Shown: positions 12,163 to 24,054, counted from the stretch's first letter. The stretch: DNA of 64,000 bases from Alitta virens (GCA_932294295.1 OW028579.1:2671285-2735284), one strand, 5' to 3'. The notes: generated by a model not told the origin, from the sequence alone. Translations and numbers: made by a program.

Positions 12163-12243
12163 GTCTAAATGCTACTGGGTCTGAAGCTTAGTCAGCTTAA
12201 TAATATGACTAGCTTCCAGAGGTAGACGTGATGATGAGAGGAT
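12163..12243 (-). mobile_element. SINE-C tail fragment
   Basis: CTACTGGGTCTGAAGCTTAG followed by GACTAGCTTCCAGAGGTAG and GTGATGATGAGAGG is the complement of the SINE-C 3' end. It faces the neighbouring fragment at 12026 in inverted orientation. Confidence 0.55.
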
Positions 12244-12249
12244 AATTTT

Positions 12250-12556
12250 CACTGTACTGTAATTATCATAAGAATGCTATTGTAAGCAATAAACCTCTGG
12301 TCAATGCCTAGTGGACATTGTCCACTACAAACTGACCAGCCAGCCATTTTTACTGTACTGTAATTATTATAAGTCTTAGAATGCTATTGCAAGCAATAAA
12401 CCTCTGGTCAATGCCTAGTGGACATTGTCCACTACAAACTGACCAACCAGCCATCTTCACTGTACTGTAATTGTTATAAGAATGCCATTGTAGCAGTAAA
12501 CCTCTGGTCACTACCTGGTGGACATTGTCCACTACCAACTGACCAGCCAGCCACTT
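12250..12556. repeat. Three tandem ~103-bp units
   Basis: Three consecutive units start at about 12250, 12350 and 12459 with ACTGTACTGTAATTRTYATA. Each contains AATAAACCTCTGGTCA (the third slightly changed) and TGGACATTGTCCACTAC and ends in ACTGACCARCCAGCCA. TGGACATTGTCCA is itself palindromic. Units are about 95% alike by eye. Non-coding. Confidence 0.9.
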
Positions 12557-12954
12557 AATGTGGATGAGTGTTTAAGGTCTACAACTGGTCAATTAGAATG
12601 ACAGGGTTATCACTGAGAGTAAACAGCAGGCCAGCTGCAGTGGGGCTGTACCACAATAATGCTCATCTCCTTCCAAAAAGGTTTTTCTTGTTTCCTTTGA
12701 AGCTATTGTTGTATTTCGTGTACTCCACTTAGTGGCCTATTCATCAGCGGCTTCATATTTGTCATTTAAATGGCAGGAACATGTTTTAATCACTATCCGA
12801 ACTGTCTGGTTTCCGGCTATGCACGGCATAGATGTCTGCCCTATTGTCTGAAGCATTGACAATTTAAGCAGGAGTTTGAAACAAAGAAACACTACAACAA
12901 AAATGGTATTGTACACTAATTGAAACTTAAATAACAAATTACTAAGCACCTACA

Positions 12955-13960
12955 TTTGATTATAATCCATATTGTAATTAACATATTTCACATCAAAAAT
13001 ATCAGTATAATCCAAATTGTAATTAACATATTCAACATCTAAAATCTCAGATTAACCCAAATTGTAATTAACTAATTCACATCTAAAGTCTTATTATGAT
13101 CCAAATTGTAATTAACATATTTCACATCAAAATCTTATTATAACCCAAATTGTAATTAACATATTTCACATCTAAAATCTTATTATGATCCAAATTGTAA
13201 TTACCTTATTTCACAAATCTTATTATAATCCAAACTGTAATTAACATATTTCACATCAAAATCTTATTATAACCCAAATTGTAATTAACATATTTCACAT
13301 CTAAAATCTTATTATGATCCAAATTGTAATTACCTTATTTCACAAATCTTATTATAATCCAAACTGTAATTAACATATTTCACATCAAAATCTTATTATA
13401 ACCCAAATTGTAATTAATTAATTCACATCTAAAATCTTATCATAACCCAAATTGTAATTAACATATTTCACATATAAATACTTATTATAATCCAAACTGT
13501 AATCAACATGTTTCACATCTAAATATTATTATATTATAATCCAATTTGTAATAAACATATTTCACATAAAAAATATCATTATAATCGAAATTGTAATTAA
13601 CATATTTCACATCTAAAATCTTATTATGATCCAAATTGTAATTACCTTATTTCACAAATCTTATTATAATCCAAACTGTAATTAACATATTTCACATCAA
13701 AATCTTATTATAACCCAAATTGTAATTAACTAATTCACATCTAAAATCTTATCATAACCCAAATTGTAATTAACATATTTCACATATAAATACTTATTAT
13801 AATCCAAACTGTAATCAACATGTTTCACATCTAAATATTATTATATTATAATCCAATTTGTAATAAACATATTTCACATAAAAAATATCATTATAATCGA
13901 AATTGTAATTAACATATTTCACATCTAAAATCTTATTATAATCCAAACTGTAATCACTTA
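12955..13960. repeat. 45-bp AT-rich satellite array
   Basis: About 22 tandem copies of a ~45-bp unit built on CCAAATTGTAATTAACATAT then TTCACATCTAAAATCTTATT. Shorter variants (TACCTTATTTCACAAATC) recur in a fixed order. A segment containing CATATAAATACTTATTATAA at 13471 is repeated near-identically from about 13783, a higher-order step of about 312 bp (seven units). Confidence 0.92.
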
Positions 13961-14423
13961 TTTATTCATATAATTTCTCTCTTATTCGTGAATAATTTTC
14001 AATAAACAATCAATAAACAAATTAATTCGGAAAATAATATACGTCAGACTAAGATACACTTACAGGTTTAGCCCTAATTATGATACACTAAATTAGCGTC
14101 AAATGTGTTATTCCAGATTAAGCTAAAATACATTAACTGGTTGGGACTGGTAGGTGCTTGTAATAATTAACTAGCATGCAGATCTTATATCTCATTGTGT
14201 ATGCCACAATTCAGTGTTCACTGCAACTGTTTTATACGTGATGTTTGGGAACTTTCAAAAGTCGATTTTCTTCTATTTGAGTCAGCATGAGTTTGGAAAA
14301 CTTTCTAAATGTTTTATAGATCTTTTAAGTTGATAAGTGAAACACTCGTAGGTTTCATTGTGGTTGATTTTTCGTTTCTGTCTGGTGCTTCAGTGGTATT
14401 TCAAAAACCATTACTGGCTGTTG
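13961..14423. other. No gene seen
   Basis: AT-rich unique sequence between the 45-bp satellite and the trinucleotide tract. The open frame that starts at 14309 is carried mainly by the following microsatellite. Confidence 0.5.
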
Positions 14424-14488
14424 TGGTACTACTACTACTACTACTACTACTATCACTACTATCACTACTACTACTACTACTACTACTT

Positions 14489-14546
<58 letters not shown>

Positions 14547-14554
14547 TACTACTT

Positions 14555-14602
<48 letters not shown>

Positions 14603-14733
14603 TTTCTACTACTGGTACTGCTACTACTGTTACTACTGCTACTACTACTGCTACTACTACTGCTGATACTACTACTACTACTACTACTTCTACTACTACT
14701 TCTACTACTACTACTACTACTACTACAGTCTAC
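14424..14733. repeat. (TAC)n trinucleotide microsatellite
   Basis: About 310 bp of TAC/CTA repeats with scattered TTC, TGC and GTA variants. It creates spurious poly-Leu and poly-Tyr open frames in two registers. It immediately precedes a SINE-B head. Confidence 0.95.
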
Positions 14734-14751
14734 TACAGTCTACTACAGCTC

Positions 14752-15045
14752 TAGCAGCTGGGTGGTCTAGTGGTAAGATGCTCACCTGCTACTCTGAAGG
14801 ACCCGGGTTCAATCCCTGGCCCGGGCACTCTTCATGAGCTACATCCCAGCTGGATGTCGTTCGGAGACGTTATATTGGCGGTCCCTTGTACTCAGTGTCT
14901 ATGCTGAGGCAAGCAAATGATCCCACCCATGGGCAAAATGTGCAACATGGGTTGACTCCTCCTCTCTCACATCTCATCAATCAACCCTTGATAGCGGCAA
15001 TAACTTGGGGCTGCACTTATCATATCTATCTATCAATAACACTAC
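14752..15045 (+). mobile_element. SINE-B full-length copy (CORE-like)
   Basis: The head GGGTGGTCTAGTGGTAAGAT resembles a tRNA-Glu D-arm and is followed by a B box (GGGTTCAATCCC). The body contains CATCCCAGCTGGATGTCGTT and the CORE-like segment GAGACGTTATATTGGCGG, then GTGTCTATGCTGAGGCAAG and a CCCACCCATGGG segment. The 3' end is GGGCTGCACTTATCAT followed by ATCTATCTATC. The body resembles the conserved CORE-SINE central domain, by motif only. Confidence 0.85.
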
Positions 15046-15846
15046 TAACCAGTGCAACTATACTTACTGAAGCACATACTTCCAGAGTAAGCAAGATACT
15101 GGCAATCTAACACTTTAACTGATTGATCCACAAGAGAATCCTGAGTCGAAAGAGTCGAAGTAAACAACATAAAGGTGTGGGTGGCCAGGAAATTTCATAA
15201 TTTTCATTTGTAGTCTAGATGTAGTAATTTCATCTCAGAAAAATCCTGATTCTGCAATTTGGAAAAAAAAAGTAAGCATTTGAAGGATGTTTTAGAAACC
15301 ATCAAGGAGTCACATGATTTCTTGATGGGTTCTTTTTGCATCAAATTACACCAGGGGCGCTGCTGTGGAAATGGTTTCGGCTCATTTTCCCCCAATTGAG
15401 ACTTTTTTTGAATCTGGAGTGTCAATTAAGGTAGTTGCAAGGTCCTTAAGAATTCGATCTTACATAAGAATTCAGTGTCTATGAATTTCTTGGTGCTTAG
15501 GAACCCCAAAAATTGACTTTCTTGAGAATTATTGATGCATAACTCAAAATCAGGACGATTTTCTGCTTATGCAGATTTCATTGTCACTAACAATTACATT
15601 TTTTGTGGACATTTGGGTGTCACCGTGGTGACAGCAGTTGCCATGGTGATGTCCCAATTGGTCATTTAGGGGAATTTCCCCATGAATTTTCTTCACAGAC
15701 AATAAACGTAAATGTAGTGTGAAAGAAAGATGGTTGTAGGCCTATGGGTGGTATAAAAAAGAGGTAAAGCTGAAGTCAACAGGAACAAATTGCCTGCTTT
15801 ACTGGGCCTACACTTATTGTGGATTCCTATGTTCATGTACATCTTG
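15046..15846. other. No gene seen
   Basis: Unique sequence. The open frame at 15204-15425 (-) has no splice-bounded structure or family motif. Confidence 0.4.
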
Positions 15847-16220
15847 TTTTGTCACCTCACAGCCAAGCGACCTAATTATAGACATTATTCGCTAGTTCAC
15901 CTAGTTAAACAAAATGATTGGTTAAACTATGTAGCCAATTGGCTGAGTATAAACTTAATAAATATTCTCTTAAAACTACAAGAGGAATGGATTCGTCTTT
16001 TTTTAGTTCAGGCAATTTTTCTGAATTGCCTGCTTGTCAGAACAAGAATTGTGTAAACTCAGCGCATGAACATTTAATTATTCTGTAATTTCATTGTTAG
16101 ACCTTTAATACCATAAGCCAGCCTATAGACTATAAGAGAAATTGATTGATTTACTTTGGATGAGTAAACGAGCAAAACATGTTCATAATTAGGTCACTGG
16201 GCTGTGAGGTGACGACACAT
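15847..16220. mobile_element. MITE-R copy 2
   Basis: Ends TTGTCACCTCACAGCC and the complement GGCTGTGAGGTGACGAC. The interior is collinear with the copy at 41337-41721 (GATTGGTTAAACTATGTAGC, then TTTCTGAATTGCCTGCTTGT). Non-coding. Confidence 0.85.
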
Positions 16221-16894
16221 GGCGTGTAGGTTGAATTCTCAACACTTAGTATAATTTAACGCTTTTTAATTATTACTACTATATGCTACTGCAACAAATG
16301 TGAAAAACCATAAAAGCCATTGATATTAATAAATTATATAAAATAAACTATAAACTTGATGCTTTCAGATAAAGTAATTTAAGTCTAATAATCAACAATA
16401 GATGAGAGAAAACCAAGACTCCTGGTTAAAATAAAACATGACATTTGTAGGAAAATAAAGACTAGCAAACTACAAGTATGGAAAATTGTTTAAATTGAGT
16501 AAAATAGAACATTGTACTATGCAAAAATTAATGAAAAAAAGACTAAAAATAACAAGCTAATTTTAAGCTATCAAAACCCCCTTCATGAGGAAACCTTGGT
16601 ACATTTGTATAAAGAACGTCATATAATTGATAATTGTTTTTCTTGGCATACTTTATTTTATTTTACCTCTCAATAAAGACCGCCTCACAAATAAGAATGG
16701 TGAAGCCTAACAATAGAATTTTATATATACTCTTTATAATCCAATAAACTAAGCAATATGAAAATAGTTCATAAAAGATAACCAATACATGTACCACTTG
16801 GTAAAACAATAGTTTTTACAAGAATTTTGAAAAAAAAAAGAACCCCTTTTTTGCGAATTAGTCTGAAATTTTACCAAACACACGCATAATGTAG
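16221..16894. other. No gene seen
   Basis: AT-rich unique sequence without a supported feature. Confidence 0.5.
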
Positions 16895-16905
16895 TCTTCA
16901 CCTGG

Positions 16906-17095
16906 GAGTGGGTGGGTGGATTAGAGCTTAATGTCCTGTATTTCTGCACCTGATGGGCTAGTTAAGACAGGCAGGGACCATGGCAATGAGATGATGGATA
17001 AAAACGGCAATTCAACTTAGGCTCAGCCAGGAATTGAACCCAGGAGCCAGCGGTTGGAAGCCCAGTGCGCTACCACTGAGCCAGGCCCTCACCCC
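16906..17095 (-). mobile_element. SINE-A diverged copy
   Basis: Minus-strand SINE-A with several substitutions (GGAATTGAACCCAGGAGCC for the B-box region). Flanked by the imperfect target duplication TCWTCACCTGG at 16895-16905 and 17096-17106. Confidence 0.85.
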
Positions 17096-17106
17096 TCATC
17101 ACCTGG

Positions 17107-18629
17107 ACATAAACAAACAATAAGTTAGTAATGCATGAACATACGGATGTTTGATCCACCTGCACTATAATCATTAGGAGTTAATGATAAACATGTCGGT
17201 GCATTTTATTGCTCGTTTACAAGAATTTTTAATTGTCTTATGTCGTTCCCAGTCCAGTAATTTGGTTGTTCCTTGTTCGATTTTAAGCTAAATAGGTTAA
17301 TTATGTAAATATAATATGTCAACATAACGATTATGTTCATTGACTTCATGTCAATTAAGAATCATTTAGAGACAATGCCATGCTGATTTTTTGAAGCTCA
17401 AACAAATTTTTGTCAATTTTTTTTACATTTGCCAGGAGCCTGATTCCCACCATTTAAATACTGGCACTTTGTTAAATGATGGCCCCATGCCATCGTAAGC
17501 CAATGAAAAGTCAATACATGGTGTAAGATATTCCCTGAACTGCTGCTGTGAGCCAATCAGAATGCTTCATTGTCTTCCAGTATATTGTAATTTATTTTAT
17601 TGGACGTTGCTAAGTATATTGGGCGATATTGGCCTCGGCTTCGGCTCGGTCAAAATCAGACAGACAGACAGACAGACAGAATTATTAATTTTTCATCGCA
17701 TACACCATACATACCGCATATATAACATTAACATACACACACACACATAGGTAAATCTAACTTTAAATAGAAATAAAAATAATAATAATTTAAAAAAGAA
17801 ATAATGATAATAATAAAATTAAAAAAAAGAAAGATGAATGAATGAGAGGTCATGGATGAAAGGAGACTCCTCAAAGGCAAGAGGGTTTTGCTGCTAAATC
17901 ACCTTCTCTCATCCCACAAAACTCTATGTTGGACTCCTCACCATCCAATATGTTATAAATTAATATGATCAGATTGTATTTCGGTTAAAAGTACCCTACC
18001 ATCTACACTCTCTGTCTTGGCTATTCCTGCAGACCATAAATTATGATCTATATCTGACTTTTGTTTATTAGTAACTTTGACAGAAATAGAAATCTCTCTA
18101 TACATTTTTCTATGTGCAATATTGGTAAATTTGGGCAATAATGGTATGCCACCAAAACCATCCAGTAGATGATAAAATACTTTTGTGTAAGCAAATTTGA
18201 ATTAAAATAAATGTATCTGCCGTGGAAGTATATAGACACTTGATCAAGATGAGCTAGTGATACAAAACTGGTCCATAACAGAGTTCTTGCATTTCTTAAA
18301 TTCTTCAGTGATGTGTTAACAATGCTAAACAAGTAAATGCCACAACAACAAAAAACTTATTACTGAAAGAACTGTTCCTGGAACCCCAAAACACTATTAT
18401 TTGCACCTGTAAATATGGTCATTGGATAGCTGGTAATGTGAGCCCATCTTATAATTATTCACCTGGACGTGCCAGCCAGTAAAAGGTATTCGGGGTACAG
18501 ATTTCAACAGGTATTTCGTTTAATGACCCTTTTTATATGTATGCTTATCTGTCCGGGTATGTAATGTGAAGTCCACTAAACGAGCTAGTCAGTAATTAGA
18601 TGTAACCAACTTGTTATGCAATTTACTTA
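17107..18629. other. No gene; short (CAGA)n at 17656-17680
   Basis: Mostly unique AT-rich sequence with a (CAGA)6 microsatellite. Open frames at 17953-18138 and 18048-18332 (-) overlap each other in different registers and carry no recognisable motif. Confidence 0.45.
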
Positions 18630-18756
18630 TCTATCTATCTATATATCTATCAATCTATCTATCAATCTATCTGTCTATCTGTCTAACTATCTATCTATGT
18701 ATCTATCTATCTATCTATCTATCCAGTAATTATATGTAACCAACGTGTTATGCAAC

Positions 18757-18797
<41 letters not shown>

Positions 18798-18819
18798 CAT
18801 CTATCTATCAATGTATCTG

Positions 18820-18855
<36 letters not shown>

Positions 18856-19020
18856 CCTATACATCTATCTATCTATTTATCTGTATCTATCTGTCTATCT
18901 ATTAATCTATCCATCCGTATATCCATCCATTCATCCATCTATTCTATTCTATTCTATTCTATTCTATTCTATTCTATTCTATTCTATTCTATTCTATTCT
19001 ATTCTATTCTATTCTATTCT
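18630..19020. repeat. (ATCT)n microsatellite followed by (TTCTA)n
   Basis: Two ATCT tracts (about 18630-18722 and 18757-18940) are separated by a copy of the flank AGTAATTATATGTAACCAAC, which also occurs at about 18591. The flank and tract were therefore duplicated together. The second tract passes into about 16 copies of the pentamer TATTC (18941-19020). SINE-B ends in ATCT, so origin from a SINE tail is possible. Confidence 0.95.
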
Positions 19021-19436
19021 GTCCTTCATTAATCAGCTAAGTTTTGAAGCATATACTTTCAAATTAATTTGGTTGTCTATCACATGTTTTAAGATATGTT
19101 TATACGTCAAAGGCCTCACTGAAGAATGGGTTTACCTGCGTGCTGTTCTAAACTTCACAAAAACCTAGTTGTCTTCCCCTCACAGAATTTATATTGAACC
19201 AAACTTTAGGAACTCCAGGAACTCCTAAATATTTCTGCAATGAACTATCGAGGTCTGAAGTTTATACCGCAGCTTGATATAGAAAGTGAGATTGTGGCAC
19301 TTAAGCCAGGAGCTTAGTGTGTAGTAATTCATTCTCTGTCTAATTGGGTGCACCCCCCCCCCCTCCCCCTGTATGGAGGAAAATCTGAAACCTGGTGACA
19401 TGGAAACTGATGTTCATTTGATTGACTAAAATGAAA
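19021..19436. other. No gene seen
   Basis: Unique sequence with a poly-C tract near 19352. No feature supported. Confidence 0.5.
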
Positions 19437-19439
19437 AAA

Positions 19440-19915
19440 AAAGTTTTAGTAGTAATATACCGAGAAGGCAGTTGACTAACATTTTGTTTCGGTAACAAAA
19501 AGTTTTAGTAGTCATATACCGAGAAGGGAGATGACCAACATTTTGTTTCGGTAACAAAAAGTTTTAGTAGTCATATACCGAGTAGGGAGATGACCAACAT
19601 TTTATTTCGGTAACAAAAAGTTTTAGTAGTCATATACCGAGAAGGGAGACGACCAACATTTTGTTTTAGGTAACAAAAAGTTTTAGTAGTCATATACCGA
19701 GTAGGGAGATGACCAACATTTTGTTTCGGTAACAAAAAGTTTTAGTAGTCATATACCGAGTAGGGAGATGACCAACATTTTGTTTCGGTAACAAAAAGTT
19801 TTAGTAGTCATATACCGAGAAGCGAGATGACCAACATTTTATTTCGGTAACAAAAAGTTTTAGTAGTCATATACCGAGAAGGGAGACGACTAACATTTTG
19901 TTTCGGTAACAAAAT
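19440..19915. repeat. Eight tandem 59-60 bp units
   Basis: Units begin at about 19440, 19500, 19559, 19619, 19679, 19738, 19798 and 19857. Each reads AGTTTTAGTAGTCATATACC, then GAGAAGGGAGATGACCAACA and TTTTGTTTCGGTAACAAAA. The first unit is the most diverged. TTTTGTTNCGGTAACAAAA is an internal dyad. The array joins sequence at 19905-20020 with an inverted pair (GTCAGTTAACTCCTGACTAT and AGCTAACTGAC) and the motif GAGGGATATAA, suggesting it grew inside a palindromic element. Confidence 0.9.
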
Positions 19916-19920
19916 GTCAG

Positions 19921-20444
19921 TTAACTCCTGACTATGAGGGATATAATTAAGTTATACTCCATTAGTTTGCACTTAAGAGGGAGCTAACTGACATTTTCGT
20001 TGGTTATATCCCTCTAAGATCAATAAACAAAATATCATAATTGAGTATAACATCAAGTTATAGCCATTTTCTGTGTTTTCGACTTAGTTATATGTAAGAT
20101 AGATCCATGATATAGTGTAGGGGCTTGTTAATTTTTGACACCATACATTTTTTTAATCTTGAGAATGTGTAGAACAATAAAAAATATGGCCTCATTTTGT
20201 TTTCTGACAGGTTTAATCCAAATTCTGGATGGCTAAAGAATATATAGGTAACGGCTCGGACAAGCGCCTAAGCTTCACTATGTATATGTAATATATATGG
20301 CAAGGAATTTGTATCAACCTCTGAATTTGAAGCCTTTAAGAATGCAGTTACCGTTTCAGAAAATAAAATTGATCTATTTTTAAAAAACAAAACAAAGAAA
20401 AATTATACGTTGTCCATGATTTCTTTATCTGATTACAATGTCTC
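19921..20444. other. Palindromic-element remnant; no gene
   Basis: The paired motifs GAGGGATATAA (about 19937) and TTATATCCCTC (about 20005) border a short segment. The same TTATATCCCTCATAG sequence recurs at about 21734. Probably a degraded inverted-repeat element. No coding sequence seen. Confidence 0.4.
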
Positions 20445-20580
20445 AATGTTACTTGGTCTGAAGCTCAGTCAGCTTATATGACCAGCTGCCAGTGGCATAT
20501 GTAATGATGAGATAAGGCTTGGAGACCACACCATGTTACACATTGCCCCATGGGTGGGGCCTTTTACTTGCCTTAGTATA
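20445..20580 (-). mobile_element. SINE-C 3' fragment
   Basis: GGTCTGAAGCTCAGTCAGC, then TGACCAGCTGCCAGTGGC, GTAATGATGAGATAAGGC and CCCCATGGGTGGGGCC: the complement of the SINE-C body and tail. Confidence 0.7.
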
Positions 20581-22480
20581 TAGTAGAGAGCCCTGCTATA
20601 GAGTCGGTGACCATGTTCTCCAACCCAATGTTTAAGTGCTGAAATTTTGAGTTCAGGGCAATATTAAAAAAAAAAAAAACCGGGGTACGTTTGAGGGCAT
20701 TGGAAGGGGTTTGGCAGCTAGAATGGATAACCTGCGTACATTGTACATATAATGGAGTCCTAATTTGAGCTGTGGCCTGATTAGAGAGGTGATCTTGGGG
20801 CAGGCTTCTAATGTGTTAATGTAATCTTTTGATCATCATAATTGATATGGTGGACACTCCCATATTTACACCTTGTCATCTTTTCCAAACAGAGTGAATA
20901 CTGATAATACAAATTGCATTACCCATCAAGAACAATGCCCACCCAAGTACTCCGGAGACAAGACCAGCAAGTTAGTCAAACTTGGCACTAAGTTATTCTG
21001 TCAGTTGTTCATTTTATGCAGAAAACACGTTCTCATTGCACAGAAATGATCTCAGGTAAAAACAGAACTAGACCTGTATGACAGATTATTGGTTGTTACC
21101 TTTGTGAACCAGAGAAATAAACACACTTACTAATTATTTTCTGTTGTTGAAGAATAAGGCAATACAATATCAGCAGCAGTTTTGCCACCAGAACTACCCG
21201 TGGTCATAAATGTACTGGATTGGAGCGTTCAAGTATTAAAATTACTACGCGTATACATAGTGCATTTTCATACAAAAAAGGATGTTTTCTTGGATTTCAT
21301 GGGTAACCTGTTCAAAATAACAAAAGATGCACAAGACCATTAAACAACATTTATCATTACTGCCTAATTGCAAATTATATGACATCATCACTCACAAAAT
21401 AAAAACAATTACACTGAATATGTGAGCTTGTTCATAGTTTCAGAACTTGAAGCTAGGTTGGGCTGCATCTAGTGGATGAACTAATGAGACATTTAGGGTA
21501 TGATGGCCTAATGACAACATGAAATCCAAGGAAAAGTGGAACGTTAACTATAGATTCATGGCATAATGATATAAATTCAAACCCTGGGAAGACCACACTC
21601 ACTAATAACATCAGTACTTTTAGATATATGCATATAATTATTCCAAAAAAATCAAATATCATACTCCACCATGATACTTTTTCTATTGTTCCGAGAGAAA
21701 TATAAGCAGCAAAAAATGTTAGATATAAGTTAGTTATATCCCTCATAGCCGGGCGATAACTAAACATTTAGCAACTAGCATTTTTGTAACATTTTCTTAA
21801 ATATCCCCCAGTGTCAGGATATAACCAACAAAAATGTTAGGTACCTACTTTCTACTCTATATGTAACTGAAGATGAATCTCCACCTTTCCGGCATATCAT
21901 AAACAATCAAAAGTTAATCTCGGAGAAGTGTCTCCTTCAAGCAGAATTTGCATCAAGATCAGCCTTTTACATATTTGTTTATTTCTGTTATATAAGCCAC
22001 CACCAGGGAATTGGGGAATCCTCACCAAGCTTCGAACGTGGCATAGAGAATCTACACCAAGCACTAAAGTCTACAGTTACATTAACGACAGGGTGAACAG
22101 CACCACTATGCAAGATATATACCCACATGGAAATAGGAAATATAACTAAATATTATATATATATCACAAGAAAACATGACCAATAACCCATTGATTGGAA
22201 ATTAACTAGCATATAATAAAACAGCACAAATAATATTGCCCGAACTAATTAAACTTTGAAGCAAAGGCATCGATCATATATCCAGAAATAATGATGTAAC
22301 TAGAGTTGTCTATATATCTACATTTAATGGCTTTATTGGCTATATATTAAAATCTATAACATTTAAATTATGTAGGACACTTATCAGATATAATAGTATT
22401 AATTACATTTTTCATTATGGCCTCAAAGTCCCCTATAATAGGCCTACAGGCTAGCAGCGAATGCATTACATGTTTTTTTA
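20581..22480. other. No gene seen
   Basis: About 1.9 kb of unique AT-rich DNA. The open frame at 21453-21767 (-) is hydrophobic but begins at a repeat-derived GATATAAC segment and has no splice context, so I do not call it. Confidence 0.4.
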
Positions 22481-22484
22481 ACTC

Positions 22485-22850
22485 AATAATACTGAGTCTG
22501 AAGCTTAGTCAGCTCATGCGACCAGCTGCCAGAGGCAAACGTAATGATGAGATAAGACTTGGAGTCCACACCGTGTTACACAATTACCCCATGGGTGGGG
22601 TCTTTACTTGCCTCAGCATAGTGGGTGGGTGGGTGATAAGGGCTTTACGTCCTGTATTTCTGCAACAGTTGGGCTTATTAGGACAGGCAGAGACCATGGC
22701 AATGAGACGAAGGATGAAACAGCCATCCAACTTAGGCTCGACCGGGAATCAAACCCAGGACCCAGCGGTTGGAAGCCCAGCGCACTACCTCTGAGCTAGG
22801 CCCCCGCCCCGCCTCAGCATAGACACCGAGTATGAAACACCTCCAATTTA
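22485..22850 (-). mobile_element. SINE-C copy split by a SINE-A insertion
   Basis: SINE-C tail and body (CTGAAGCTTAGTCAGCTCAT, CCCATGGGTGGGGTC, TTGCCTCAGCATAG) are interrupted at 22622-22810 by a SINE-A and resume as GCCTCAGCATAGACACCGAG. SINE-A was therefore active after this SINE-C copy inserted. Confidence 0.8.
22622..22810 (-). mobile_element. SINE-A nested inside SINE-C
   Basis: Full-length minus-strand SINE-A with a perfect 12-bp target duplication GCCTCAGCATAG at 22610-22621 and 22811-22822. The duplicated bases belong to the SINE-C body. Confidence 0.92.
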
Positions 22851-23120
22851 ACATCTCATGCGATCGACATCTTAATTTGTTCATGTACATCTAGCGCCAA
22901 AATAAAGATGTACATTTGTATTTTTTTTCTCTTGAAGCCTGGGTCAGTCTTTGACACTGGTCAGCAGCAACCTGTAAGTGGAAGTGTCATAATTTGATGA
23001 ATGCCCTCTCTTGTCTCATATGTACAATACAGGATGTATATCCTTCCTGCATCCTGTGTCCAGCATTGTGTCCAGTGAGTCCCTATCCTGACCCATACAA
23101 ATTACAATATCATGTTCCTT
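22851..23120. other. No gene seen
   Basis: Unique sequence with no supported feature. Confidence 0.5.
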
Positions 23121-23134
23121 TCTTTTGTTAATGA

Positions 23135-23167
23135 TGGTGGTGGTGGTGACGTCCTGTATTTCTGCAC
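23135..23167 (-). mobile_element. 33-bp hyper-truncated SINE-A with target duplication
   Basis: Only the last ~33 bp of SINE-A (tail, GACGTCCTGTATTTCTGCAC) are present. They are flanked by a perfect 14-bp direct repeat TCTTTTGTTAATGA at 23121-23134 and 23168-23181. This is the signature of a target-primed insertion that stopped almost immediately. Confidence 0.88.
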
Positions 23168-23181
23168 TCTTTTGTTAATGA

Positions 23182-23667
23182 AGGGAAATGTTGACCTTTT
23201 TTGGGTCTTATAATTATCTAGATAATAATCTCCTTGGGAAAACAAAGTCAACTGGACTAGAACTTTTTCTAGAATAAATATCACTGATGTATTTGTGCTA
23301 CTGAGCTGTTGCACTTTAGTGCCGTTATTTATTATCGGTTATTTTCTGTGGACGCTAGTTCACAGTCAGAGGACCAACCCTAGGCTGAGTTGACTGACCT
23401 GAAATTCCGTGTTGCGTGGGGTTTGGGGAAATGTACAGCCCTGCTCATCCCAAAAATCTGTGTCGCGTGATGAAAATAATACTGCCTACAAAACTTAATT
23501 GTCTAGCGATGAATATTAAAAAAAGTTATGAGCAATTTTTGCCTCCGTTTATTGAAAGGATTGGCACCCAAAGCCGCCCATGCAGTGTCCTCTGACTGTG
23601 AACTAGCGCCCACGATGAATATCTGATAATGAAATAATGGTGCTTAAGTGAACAGCAGATAGTTCGG
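23182..23667. other. No gene; inverted segment pair
   Basis: GGACGCTAGTTCACAGTCAG at about 23352 and its complement CTGACTGTGAACTAGCGCCC (about 23592) flank about 240 bp, suggesting a degraded inverted-repeat element. No coding sequence seen. Confidence 0.45.
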
Positions 23668-23925
23668 GCAACGGGTTCAATCACATTCCCGGGCAACCTT
23701 TCATGAGCATCATCCCAGCAGCTGGATGTCGTTCGGATGAGACGTTAAATTGGCGGTCCCTTGTACTTAGTGTCTATGCTGAGGCGAGTAAAAGATCCCA
23801 CCCATGGGGTAAATGTGTAACATAGGTGGACTCCTCCTCTCTCTCTCACCTCATCAATCAACCCTCGATAGTGGCAAGAACTTGCCTTAGAGGGCTGCAC
23901 TTCCAACATCTATCTATCTATCTAA
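23668..23925 (+). mobile_element. SINE-B copy, head degraded
   Basis: Contains CAGCAGCTGGATGTCGTTCG, the CORE-like segment GATGAGACGTTAAATTGGCG and GTGTCTATGCTGAGGCGAG. It ends in GGGCTGCACTTCCAACATC then ATCTATCTATCT. The tRNA-like head is mostly lost. Confidence 0.85.
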
Positions 23926-24054
23926 CAGCAGTATCAACCCTACTGCAATTACCAAAGAAAACCTCTGAAGACACTGAATGAACGATAATGAAAAATCAGA
24001 TGATGAGTAATATGTGACTGGTAGTCCTATATAAGAGTGAGTTCTTTCTTTCCC

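Noticed and set aside
14309..14770. Poly-Leu and poly-Tyr open frames
   Set aside because: Produced by the (TAC)n microsatellite in two registers.
14752..14830. tRNA-Glu gene
   Set aside because: The head of SINE-B, with poor stem pairing and continuous with the SINE body and ATCT tail.
21453..21767. Hydrophobic 104-codon minus-strand open frame
   Set aside because: Starts in a dispersed palindromic-element sequence and has no splice sites, homologous motif or conserved composition.
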